Source of the DNA: Cyanobacteria bacterium OH_PDB_230
GTDB lineage: Bacteria > Cyanobacteriota > Vampirovibrionia > Gastranaerophilales > Gastranaerophilaceae
Length of the DNA: 64,000 bases
Direction of reading: 5' to 3'
NCBI GenBank assembly: GCA_023421795.1
Contig: JAEZSO010000001.1
Location: 310,001 to 374,000 of the forward strand
Position 1 is the first letter of the stretch; each line of letters opens with the position of its first letter. This document shows, one piece after another, positions 43,647-51,379 of the stretch. Below the pieces are notes generated by a model. That model was not told where the DNA came from, did no database searches, and worked only from the letters and a program-made list of their open reading frames with translations. The position numbers and the translations under genes are program-made.

Positions 43647-44390
43647 TCAGTTGTTTATAGATTTTAATAAGGATCGAAAATGTGGATATTCGACGATATA
43701 TTCCCAATTCTCGGCACTTACCGAAGCTTTTGCTTTAAGTTTTTTACCATTATCATATTCTGCTAAATTTATTATCTCATCAGCAAATTTTTGAAATTTT
43801 GAATAAATATACTTTTTATAAATTGCTTCTTCTTTTTTTATGACTCTTTTATATGGTGATATACTCAATGGAATTAGTATTGAACAGTCTTTTTCTGTAG
43901 CAATTAACTTTATTCTTTTAAAGAAGTCCTCAATATCAAAATCCGCTACATTTAATTTTGCTTTTTCTATACCTTTTATGATTACCAGGTCGACATCTTC
44001 TTGAAGTAAAAGTTTTATTCGAAGCTCTTCCAAAGACGAAATATTGTCAATTAAAGAAAAATCCTTTTCTTCTAACCAACTTATCAATGCCTTAACTTTG
44101 CTGAATTTTAATAATTCTAAACTGTAATGCCTATGATTATCAAATTCATACTTTGGAAATTGTCCAATATCCTGTAAATAAAAATCTTCAGGATGATAAA
44201 TGTATATTAAATCTAATAAGGTTTTTTCATTACCATCCTGATCAAAATTAACAACAGCTACTTTTTTATCTCGCAACAAATATGAAGCAATAACAGTTGC
44301 AACATAATTGTCAATGTTAATAAAGGTGTCAGAGGTTAACCCAATAACCTTAGCTTTCTGGTATTTATGATTTTTCACTTCTAAATTCAT
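43647..44390 (-). CDS. RecA/DnaB-fold protein without P-loop, short paralogue
   Basis: The 247-residue protein aligns along its length with the RecA-like core of the downstream gene: KVAVVNFDQDGNEKTLLDL, PEDFYLQD, FSLIDNISSLEELR, VDLVIIKGIEKA, FFKRIKLIATEKDCSILIP and KFADEIINLAEYD. The Walker A position reads IGLTSDTFINIDNYV and lacks Gly-Lys-Ser/Thr. The C-terminal extension of its partner is absent. Two unequal degenerate copies in tandem suggest a heteromeric assembly. It is separated from the longer copy by 117 bp. Confidence 0.6.
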   Translation of the reverse strand: MNLEVKNHKYQKAKVIGLTSDTFINIDNYVATVIASYLLRDKKVAVVNFDQDGNEKTLLDLIYIYHPEDFYLQDIGQFPKYEFDNHRHYSLELLKFSKVKALISWLEEKDFSLIDNISSLEELRIKLLLQEDVDLVIIKGIEKAKLNVADFDIEDFFKRIKLIATEKDCSILIPLSISPYKRVIKKEEAIYKKYIYSKFQKFADEIINLAEYDNGKKLKAKASVSAENWEYIVEYPHFRSLLKSINN

Positions 44391-44429
44391 TGTTTGACAC
44401 CTTATAGTTATTATCTATTTATTAGAAAT

Positions 44430-45809
44430 CTAATATTTGCAACTTTCGAATACATGTTCTTTTAGTATTTGTTGAATTTTTTTAATACTTTCTTTATATC
44501 CTATCGAGTTAAATACTTTTTCATTCAAGCAAGTTTCGATTTGTTGTTTGCGATCATTATCTTCATCATTGAGAAGTTCATCATACTCTTTTGACTTAAA
44601 TAAAGGATCACTGTATAAAACAATCCAATCTTTGACCTGCCTGTGTTTTGGGAAATTATTTATTAATTTATTATTTATCGAATTACTTTTATAACCACTT
44701 ACTATTTGGAAAGTCACTTCATTTCCACGATTGGTAATTTCCAAGAAGATTCCGTATTTTTTTTCATTTTTTGTTTTTTTTGTTGACCATGCATTGTTGT
44801 TATCGCTAGTTTGTAAACTGCTAGATAGTTCTTGTAATAATAAATCTTTAGGTAAGAATCTTATAACTGTTTTACTGGAATATGGTGAAATTTCAATATT
44901 GTTTTTGTCTTTATTTGTATCTAAATTCTCAGCTATATCCACTAATAATTTTGTTTCAGCAGGAATAAATTCATCAATTATTTTTTTTAATAATTCATTT
45001 TGATTATTCATAAGCTCTATTATTTCTTTATTACCTCCTTTTTTATTTTTTATAAGATTTATAATTTCTTTATGTTTATCACAAACTTCTCTTATTTCAT
45101 CTAGCGAAGTATTCTGCCCTAATAAGTCCGTTTCGATAACTCTTTTGTAGTTTTCAATAAATCCCATCAAGTAGGGAGATAAACTTGTTTGTTTATATGT
45201 GAGTATTTTATTAATCATTTCTAAAATTTGTTGGTAACCAACACATATGTATTTTTCTTCGTGGTCTCCTTGAACGAGTGGACAATCTCCCTCGGGTGTT
45301 AGATATATATATTTTTTTATGTATTCTTTTTCGCTATATTTGCCTTCAATATCCTCATAATATTTATCTAATTGATTATGATGATTATGAGTGCGAGTTT
45401 TATTTTCGATGACACAAACAATACCTTTATCTTTATGCTTGTCGTTATTTATGATTAGAATGTCAATTCTGCCGGTTTTGTCATTGCTGTCTGTTGTTAT
45501 TTCTGTTGAGATTGCACTATTGTAAAAATGCGAAAACCTGATATCCGTGACAGATAGTTCCGGACTTTCATTTTTTTTAAGATCATAATATTTCGTAGAA
45601 AATATTTCTTCAAAAAATAATTTCAAGAAAGCATCACCGAAATTGTGATTTTCGTTTGGATCCAATAACCAAGCTAAAACTTTTGAATGTAATTCTTCTT
45701 TTGTTCCTTTTGTTAGGATTTTAATTGGATTAAACGTTCGAAGATCGTTTTCAATTTTGATAATATTTTCATCTTTTAAAAAATTTTCTATTAGTTTTAA
45801 TTCCTTCAT
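44430..45809 (-). CDS. PD-(D/E)XK nuclease superfamily protein (PDDEXK_20 type)
   Basis: The 459-residue protein has the nuclease core at about residues 35 to 230: the family start ELHSKVLAWLLDPNENHNFGDAFLKLF, then GRIDILI and VCVIENKTRTHNHHNQLDKYY. The last two give Asp, Glu-x-Lys and the downstream Gln, a complete PD-(D/E)XK set. KYIYLTPEGD follows. The C-terminal half (about 260 to 459) is helical with a beta section, perhaps target-sensing. AGGGGAAG precedes the ATG. Single nucleases of this type are often defence effectors. It follows the dGTPase-like gene by 19 bp. Confidence 0.8.
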   Translation of the reverse strand: MKELKLIENFLKDENIIKIENDLRTFNPIKILTKGTKEELHSKVLAWLLDPNENHNFGDAFLKLFFEEIFSTKYYDLKKNESPELSVTDIRFSHFYNSAISTEITTDSNDKTGRIDILIINNDKHKDKGIVCVIENKTRTHNHHNQLDKYYEDIEGKYSEKEYIKKYIYLTPEGDCPLVQGDHEEKYICVGYQQILEMINKILTYKQTSLSPYLMGFIENYKRVIETDLLGQNTSLDEIREVCDKHKEIINLIKNKKGGNKEIIELMNNQNELLKKIIDEFIPAETKLLVDIAENLDTNKDKNNIEISPYSSKTVIRFLPKDLLLQELSSSLQTSDNNNAWSTKKTKNEKKYGIFLEITNRGNEVTFQIVSGYKSNSINNKLINNFPKHRQVKDWIVLYSDPLFKSKEYDELLNDEDNDRKQQIETCLNEKVFNSIGYKESIKKIQQILKEHVFESCKY

Positions 45810-45828
45810 TTCTTCCCCTTTAGACTGT

Positions 45829-47082
45829 TTATACCTTTAAATACGCTATTTCACCATAAACTTTCAATGCAAAATTATCTGTCATTCCTGAAATATAATC
45901 GATAATTGCTTGTTGATAATCTCGTTCATTACTTATGTCATATACGATTTTGTTGTTGTATTTTAAATGAGCCCTTTGTTCCTCATCAATATTTGAATAT
46001 TTGATTAACCAAGACTCAAAACACTCTATTAATTGAGGATAGTATCTCTTATCTGCCTGCATTGAGGTTATAGTTTTCTCAGCAGCATAATAACTATTTA
46101 GAACATAAAATATTGTGTTTAATGCTAATTTTGCTTGCGCCCTGAAAGGATCAAGTTTTGGATGTCGATAAATATTTTTATAATTAAAATCTTTTACTGC
46201 TTTAATTATCTCGAAGTATTGATGCGAGAATGTAAGCCCATTTTCAGGGTTGGAATTTTTACAAAGATCTATTATTAATTCATGAATTAACGCTGAAGTA
46301 TTTATGTCAGATAATCTAGTATTTGGGAAAATATTTTGGATTATAGATTCTAATTCATCAGTTTGGGTCCCAGTTAATATTTTATATTTCAATGCATCTT
46401 CAATATCTCTGCCTAAGTACGCTATTTTATCTGATATTTTTACAACACAGCCTTCATAAGTATAAGCATTGTATTCACTTGCCTTTTGAATAGTTTCAAG
46501 ATCAATAAACTTATCCCTTGGTTTTAAGCCATTTTCATCGACTTCACCGCAGTGGCACACTATACCGTCTCTTACAGCATAGGTTAAGTTCATATTGGTT
46601 TCGTATCCATTGAAGTCAGGTAAAGTTTCGATTTTGTCTATAAACCTTAAGCTATTTCCTTCGTGCCAAAACGTTGCAGAAAGATTGTTTTCGCTCATTA
46701 TATTTTTTAATATTACTTCTCCCTCATGCCCAAAAGGTGCATGCCCAAGATCATGTCCAAGTGCAATTGCACTTACCAACTCGCTATTCAGTCCCATAAA
46801 AGAAGCTATTGTGTTAGAAATAGACGATACATGATTAACGTGTTCAATCCTAGTGCAAATGTGATCATCAGAAGTATTGAAAAATACTTGTGTTTTATGT
46901 TTTAGCCTTCTATAAGCCATTGAATGCAATATTCGGTTTGTATCCCTACTAAATTCTGTCCTTATTTCATCGGGTTTCGGTGGCATAGTATCCATTCTTG
47001 ATATAGAATTCTGCCATCTCTTCGAACCTGATTTGCTTGAATAATCTTTAAATAATTCTCTTTGTTCAATAGTAGTTTTCAT
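45829..47082 (-). CDS. dGTPase-like HD-domain dNTP triphosphohydrolase
   Basis: The protein has 417 residues from the ATG at 47082; a GTG at 47109 would add nine residues, and neither has an ideal ribosome site. RILHSMAYRRLKHKTQVF and RIEHVNHV give the first metal-binding His, and LGHDLGHAPFGHEGE is the HD signature. The later KISDKIAYLGRDIEDALKY supplies the last Asp. dGTPases split dGTP to deoxyguanosine and triphosphate. Some deplete nucleotides to stop phage replication. It is the first gene of the six-gene operon and faces the XRE gene divergently. Confidence 0.85.
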   Translation of the reverse strand: MKTTIEQRELFKDYSSKSGSKRWQNSISRMDTMPPKPDEIRTEFSRDTNRILHSMAYRRLKHKTQVFFNTSDDHICTRIEHVNHVSSISNTIASFMGLNSELVSAIALGHDLGHAPFGHEGEVILKNIMSENNLSATFWHEGNSLRFIDKIETLPDFNGYETNMNLTYAVRDGIVCHCGEVDENGLKPRDKFIDLETIQKASEYNAYTYEGCVVKISDKIAYLGRDIEDALKYKILTGTQTDELESIIQNIFPNTRLSDINTSALIHELIIDLCKNSNPENGLTFSHQYFEIIKAVKDFNYKNIYRHPKLDPFRAQAKLALNTIFYVLNSYYAAEKTITSMQADKRYYPQLIECFESWLIKYSNIDEEQRAHLKYNNKIVYDISNERDYQQAIIDYISGMTDNFALKVYGEIAYLKV

Positions 47083-47357
47083 AAATCCTTCAATCTTATT
47101 TTTATCCACTTTTGGTTATGATAACACATATTATCTTAAACCATAAATGCGTCAATATTGGACATACAAATCTTTTATTCTATAATTTATGCTACTCTTT
47201 TGTGTATAGATCACTTGCAACTAAAGATTTGTCAAGTTACCTTGTCTATGTTTAACAATGAATTTTTAATATATTTCTATATTATTTGTAATATATATTA
47301 CCTTAAATATGGATTAAATAGAAATTTACCAATTTTCCACATTGTTTTAAGCAATCT

Positions 47358-47380
47358 CTTTATAACCTAAAGTTGTAAAG
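47358..47380. promoter_or_regulatory. Possible operator before the XRE regulator gene
   Basis: Arms CTTTATAAC and GTTGTAAAG (one mismatch) flank a 5-nt spacer and overlap the region just before the ribosome site of the XRE gene. The place fits autoregulation and perhaps control of the divergent dGTPase operon. Confidence 0.35.
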
Positions 47381-47390
47381 AGGAAAAAAT

Positions 47391-47708
47391 ATGTCTATAA
47401 AATTACAACTAGGATTAAGAATAAAAGAATTGAGAAAGAAGGCCGGACTTACTCAAGCTAAACTTGCTGAACTTGTTTCTGTTGATGCGAAACATCAAAG
47501 TTGTATAGAAAACGGTAAAAACTTTCCCTCAGCAGATTTGATTGAAAAATATGCAAAAGCATTTGGTATAGAATCTTCTGAATTGTTGATTCTTTCTCAT
47601 AATAAAAAACGTAATACTTTAATAAAAGAAATTACAGAGCTATTAAAATCGGCTACTGATGAGGAAGTTCAGCTAGCTTATAGAGTTTTGATGGATATTT
47701 TAAAGTAA
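47391..47708 (+). CDS. XRE family helix-turn-helix regulator
   Basis: The 105-residue protein has an HTH at residues 8 to 62: LGLRIKELRKKAGLTQAKLAELVSVDAKHQSCIENGKNFPSADLI, with a single-residue-loop Gln-Ser recognition helix. A helical tail (75 to 105) probably dimerises. AAAGAGGAAAAAAT leads into the ATG. It sits between the dGTPase operon (divergent) and the recombinase genes, where it could control either. Confidence 0.82.
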   Translation: MSIKLQLGLRIKELRKKAGLTQAKLAELVSVDAKHQSCIENGKNFPSADLIEKYAKAFGIESSELLILSHNKKRNTLIKEITELLKSATDEEVQLAYRVLMDILK

Positions 47709-47728
47709 ACTTAAAAATCTTTTACATT

Positions 47729-47757
47729 CCTGATTAATCGTTTAATCAGGATAATTT
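47729..47757 (+). terminator. Rho-independent terminator after the XRE gene
   Basis: A 9-bp stem (CCTGATTAA with TTAATCAGG), a TCGT loop and a T-rich tail lie 20 bp after the XRE stop. Confidence 0.7.
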
Positions 47758-47827
47758 TTGTGTCCAATAGCTTGATCTTATCTATGGAAAGAGTGACTAA
47801 TGTTATGACACATTAAGGACTATAGTT

Positions 47828-48244
47828 ATGAATAATATCGAATCGTTAAAAAAGTTATCTACAAAAGAACTTAGAGTATTGTGGGAAAAGTTTTTTAAAT
47901 CCGAATTTCCGGATTATCTTCACCATTCGTATCTTATAAAACATATTGCCTGGCAACAAAAATATGGAGGACTGAACGCTTCAACTCAAAAGCAACTTGA
48001 TAAATTAGTTGAACAATATGTAAAGAATAAAACCCTTGCATCAGCGGACATTAAAAAATCCAAGCAGTTTATCATATCTCAAGGTACAAAATTACTTCGT
48101 GAATTCAAAGGGGAAAAACACGAAGTCCTTGCTCTTGAAAAAGGATTTAGCTACAAGGGGCAATATTACAAAAGCTTATCTGCAATCGCAAATGAAATAA
48201 CAGGCACACGCTGGAATGGCAAAAAATTCTTTGGAGTTGCATAG
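47828..48244 (+). CDS. DUF2924 domain protein (recombinase partner)
   Basis: The 138-residue protein shows the DUF2924 pattern: LSTKELRVLWEKFFKSEFPDYLHHSYLIKHIAWQ near the start, and the C-terminal VLALEKGFSYKGQYYKSLSAIANEITGTRWNGKKFFG. The latter resembles the RAMA-like modules that recognise DNA ends or modified bases. DUF2924 genes are almost always beside a large serine recombinase, and here the next gene starts at the base after its stop. The AAGGAC site is good. Its biochemical role is not established. Confidence 0.82.
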   Translation: MNNIESLKKLSTKELRVLWEKFFKSEFPDYLHHSYLIKHIAWQQKYGGLNASTQKQLDKLVEQYVKNKTLASADIKKSKQFIISQGTKLLREFKGEKHEVLALEKGFSYKGQYYKSLSAIANEITGTRWNGKKFFGVA

Positions 48245-49870
48245 ATGAAAGAAAATATTAGAAAAATAATCAAATGTGCTGTATACACAAGAAAATCAAC
48301 AGAAGATGGACTGGAGCAAGATTTTAACTCACTTGATGCCCAACGAGAAGCCTGTGAAGCTTACATAAAATCACAAAAGAATGAAGGCTGGATGCTAGTT
48401 GAAAAACAATACAATGATGGCGGCTACTCCGGAGGTACACTTGAAAGACCAGCTATCAAAGCTCTGTTCAGTGATATTGAAGCGGGAGAGATTGATATTA
48501 TCGTTGTTTATAAAGTTGACCGGTTAACGCGTTCTTTAATGGATTTCGCTAAAATTGTTGAACTATTTGACAAAAATAATGCCAGTTTCGTCTCAGTTAC
48601 CCAATCATTTAACACCACAACAAGTATGGGTCGTCTTACCTTAAATATGCTTCTATCGTTTGCTCAATTCGAAAGAGAGGTAACTGGAGAAAGAATTAGA
48701 GACAAAATCGCGGCATCAAAGAAGCGAGGAATGTGGATGGGGGGATGCGTTCCGATCGGATATCATAGAGTTGACAAAAAGCTTGTTGTTGAAGAGAATA
48801 GCTGCAAAATCGTTAAGCTGATTTTTAAAAAATATCTTGAGCTAAAAAGCGTTCACAAGTTAAAGAACTATCTTGATGAAACTGGTGTCAAAACTCGCTC
48901 AAACAAAATTTTTTCTAAAGGCCAACTTTATCATATGCTTTCCAATAAAGTTTATATAGGAAAAATCATTCATAAAGAATATATTTATGACGGCGAACAT
49001 GAATTAATAATTGACGATGATACTTTTGATGAGGTTCAAAAACAATTATTAAGGAATCGCTCTGATTCAAATTGCAATACTAAATCAGCATCAAATTCTT
49101 TATTGGTCGGGAAAATTTATGACGACAAAAACAACAGAATGACCACTAGCCACAGTAACACTAGGAAACGGAAATATCGTTATTATGTTAGTATGGCGGT
49201 ACAAAAGCTTAAAAAAGGACAGGAAGGAAGTTTGTCTAAGATCTCTGCGGGAGAGATTGAAAAATTTGTTGTCAACACGATAAAAGAATTTTTATTAGAC
49301 AAAACGGAAATACAAAAATACATAACTGATTTTGACATCGCAAAGCAACAGTCAATTTTAAATGCAATCAAAGAAATCGATGATTTTTATAATCCAAAAT
49401 TAATAAGGGGCATTTTAAGCAAAGTCGTTGTCTCTAAAGAACTTGTTGAAATTACTCTTTGTGAAAAAAGATTGGTTAAAGTACTTGAAAATCTTGTACT
49501 AAATAAAGATTTGATCATTGAATCAAAAGAAGAGACAAATTATCCGATAGTTCTACATGAAAAAGTTAAAATACTACAGCCATCAAGAACTGGTAATATT
49601 TTAATCATAAATGCAAATGAAAAAGTTGATACAACTCCAAATCCATTTTTAGTGAGAGCCATAGTAAAAAGCCATTACTGGAACAAACTATTTCTAGATG
49701 GTACAGTGAAAAATGTAGCAGATATACTAAAACTTGAAGGACTAAACGATAAATCATATGCCAGAGATATTTTACGATTAAAGTTTTTCCCACCTAGCTT
49801 AACAGAACAAATTCTAAACGGAACTCAACCAACAGATTTGACAGTTAAAAAATTATTTACAAGTTCTTAA
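48245..49870 (+). CDS. Large serine recombinase
   Basis: The protein has 541 residues. The N-terminal resolvase domain has CAVYTRKSTEDG with the catalytic Ser near residue 18 and FNSLDAQREACEAYI. IIVVYKVDRLTRSLMDF carries the active-site Arg residues, and FAQFEREVTGERIRDKI begins helix E. A recombinase domain (GCVPIGYHRVDKKLVVEE onwards) and a zinc-ribbon-like section follow, but the usual Cys cluster is not obvious. It probably integrates or excises the surrounding element. It converges with an exonuclease gene and overlaps it by 18 bp. Confidence 0.85.
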   Translation: MKENIRKIIKCAVYTRKSTEDGLEQDFNSLDAQREACEAYIKSQKNEGWMLVEKQYNDGGYSGGTLERPAIKALFSDIEAGEIDIIVVYKVDRLTRSLMDFAKIVELFDKNNASFVSVTQSFNTTTSMGRLTLNMLLSFAQFEREVTGERIRDKIAASKKRGMWMGGCVPIGYHRVDKKLVVEENSCKIVKLIFKKYLELKSVHKLKNYLDETGVKTRSNKIFSKGQLYHMLSNKVYIGKIIHKEYIYDGEHELIIDDDTFDEVQKQLLRNRSDSNCNTKSASNSLLVGKIYDDKNNRMTTSHSNTRKRKYRYYVSMAVQKLKKGQEGSLSKISAGEIEKFVVNTIKEFLLDKTEIQKYITDFDIAKQQSILNAIKEIDDFYNPKLIRGILSKVVVSKELVEITLCEKRLVKVLENLVLNKDLIIESKEETNYPIVLHEKVKILQPSRTGNILIINANEKVDTTPNPFLVRAIVKSHYWNKLFLDGTVKNVADILKLEGLNDKSYARDILRLKFFPPSLTEQILNGTQPTDLTVKKLFTSS

Positions 49871-50434
49871 ATAACATTCAAATAATATTTTACAATCTTT
49901 TAAAGCTCTATGCACTCCTAAGCTGTTTACTCCTAAATAATCTGCGATCGTTACTAGTTTGTAATTATTTAATGTCAATTTACTTTTTGCAATGGATAAA
50001 AAGTCAACATAATCATTACAAAAATTTTTATCATATATTTGTAAGCAATAATCATAAATAAAATTAATATCAAAATTAATATTATGACCAAATAAAACAT
50101 CATCACCAACAAAATTCAGAAACGCATTTAATACAATTTCCAAATCGGGTGCCATTTTAACCATTTCATTTGTAATATTTGTTGTTGAGATGATAAAAGG
50201 GGGCATTTGAATGTGAGGATTAACCAGAGTAGAGAACTCTTCGACAATTTTATTGTTGCGTATTCTTAGAGATGCTAGCTCAATGATGGCATCATTTTGT
50301 GAATCAAATCCCGTTGTTTCAATATCTATTATACAAAATTCCGAGGGCAATACCTTTAAATGGCTTCCTTTGCGTCTTTCTTGAGTTTTCTTTTTAGTAT
50401 CTAATGTATAGCCACCACTTAATTTTATTTCCAT
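49853..50434 (-). CDS. DEDDh 3'-5' exonuclease (DnaQ-like)
   Basis: The 193-residue protein has ExoI FCIDIETTGFDSQNDAIIEL (Asp, Glu), ExoII GHNINFDINFIYDYC (Asp) and ExoIII GVHRALKDCKILFECYL (His-x4-Asp), a complete DEDDh site. This family proofreads or degrades single strands from the 3' end. It overlaps the SWIM gene upstream by 10 bp and the recombinase gene end by 18 bp. A role in processing ends produced by the element or in defence is possible. Confidence 0.85.
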   Translation of the reverse strand: MEIKLSGGYTLDTKKKTQERRKGSHLKVLPSEFCIIDIETTGFDSQNDAIIELASLRIRNNKIVEEFSTLVNPHIQMPPFIISTTNITNEMVKMAPDLEIVLNAFLNFVGDDVLFGHNINFDINFIYDYCLQIYDKNFCNDYVDFLSIAKSKLTLNNYKLVTIADYLGVNSLGVHRALKDCKILFECYLRTCK

Positions 50435-51069
50435 TCAGCAGCTTCCTCTTTTTTATTTCTTTCTTTCTGAACAATAGATAATCCTAAAGATTTCAAAAGA
50501 GATCCGAATTTTTCAATATCCGGTTCTGATAAATATTTACCTAAAACAACTTTATATTCATCAATATTATTTGATGGAATATGATACAAAGTTAAATCCA
50601 TACCCCACAAAGCATCCATATATTTTTTGTAATCCGGTTCAGATAATAGAATTTCTATTTCAGCTCTTAATCTTTCATGGGCTATAGTTTTGATATGATA
50701 TTGAGGTTCACTATCAATATGCTGCAGATTTTTAGTGGCAATACCTGATATTGTTGCATCTAAGTAAATAATTTGAGCACTTAATTCTTTTACAAGTTCC
50801 TTTTTCTCTTTTGAATCAAGAGATTTGTCATTTTTTATTTTAATTAATTCGCTTAGTTTGCCATATAATTTCGGTGCTTTATCATCGATAAGTTCAAAAT
50901 TGTCTTTTAAAGTTGTTATAATATGTTTGCATAGCTGCTTTCTTCCTCCGGCTGGGCAAGTACAAGCAACACAATTTGTAAAAAATAATACATCATAAAC
51001 ATTATCAGATGAAGTGCTTTCGATTTGTTTTTGTAAAATTAATACTTCAGGAATTAATTTTTGATCCAT
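50425..51069 (-). CDS. SWIM zinc-finger protein
   Basis: The 214-residue protein has a SWIM motif near residue 36: CTCPAGGRKQLCKHI, giving Cys-x-Cys, then Cys-x-His. The remainder is helical with no recognised catalytic motif; EPQYHIKTIAHERLRAEIEILL and YLSEPDIEKFGSLLKSLGL are two of its helices. SWIM fingers bind DNA or partner proteins. It is co-transcribed with the DEDDh exonuclease, so it may guide that enzyme. The ribosome site AGGGG is good. Confidence 0.7.
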   Translation of the reverse strand: MDQKLIPEVLILQKQIESTSSDNVYDVLFFTNCVACTCPAGGRKQLCKHIITTLKDNFELIDDKAPKLYGKLSELIKIKNDKSLDSKEKKELVKELSAQIIYLDATISGIATKNLQHIDSEPQYHIKTIAHERLRAEIEILLSEPDYKKYMDALWGMDLTLYHIPSNNIDEYKVVLGKYLSEPDIEKFGSLLKSLGLSIVQKERNKKEEAAEWK

Positions 51070-51379
51070 TTTTATACCCCTTTTATTTTTAACATATTCG
51101 TTGTGATTTCGTTTTCAGCTTGCTACCTAATGAAATACTACACAATGATAAAGGTTTTAGCATCAGAGCGTGATTTTAAATTAGCCTCTAAATATTATTT
51201 TACCTTTAAAAATTTCCATTTGTGTAAATTTTTATATATTATTGAGTTTATTATGGACAAATATCTTTGATTTTAAAGAACGTGAGTAATAAACTGGATA
51301 ATGTAAATTGTAAAGCAATATTTTTTATTAGTTATAAGAAAATACGTTACACAATTAATAAAGAAAATAGGACTATAAG
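51070..51379. other. Intergenic region before the Shango-like operon
   Basis: This is 310 bp between divergent genes, so it should hold promoters for both. It is very AT-rich. The only open frame (51061 to 51270) has no ribosome site and overlaps the SWIM start. I see no terminator or clear operator. Confidence 0.4.

Noticed and set aside
51061..51270. Plus-strand open frame of 69 codons before the Shango-like operon
   Set aside because: It overlaps the start of the SWIM gene, has no ribosome site, and its hydrophobic residues follow from AT-rich composition.
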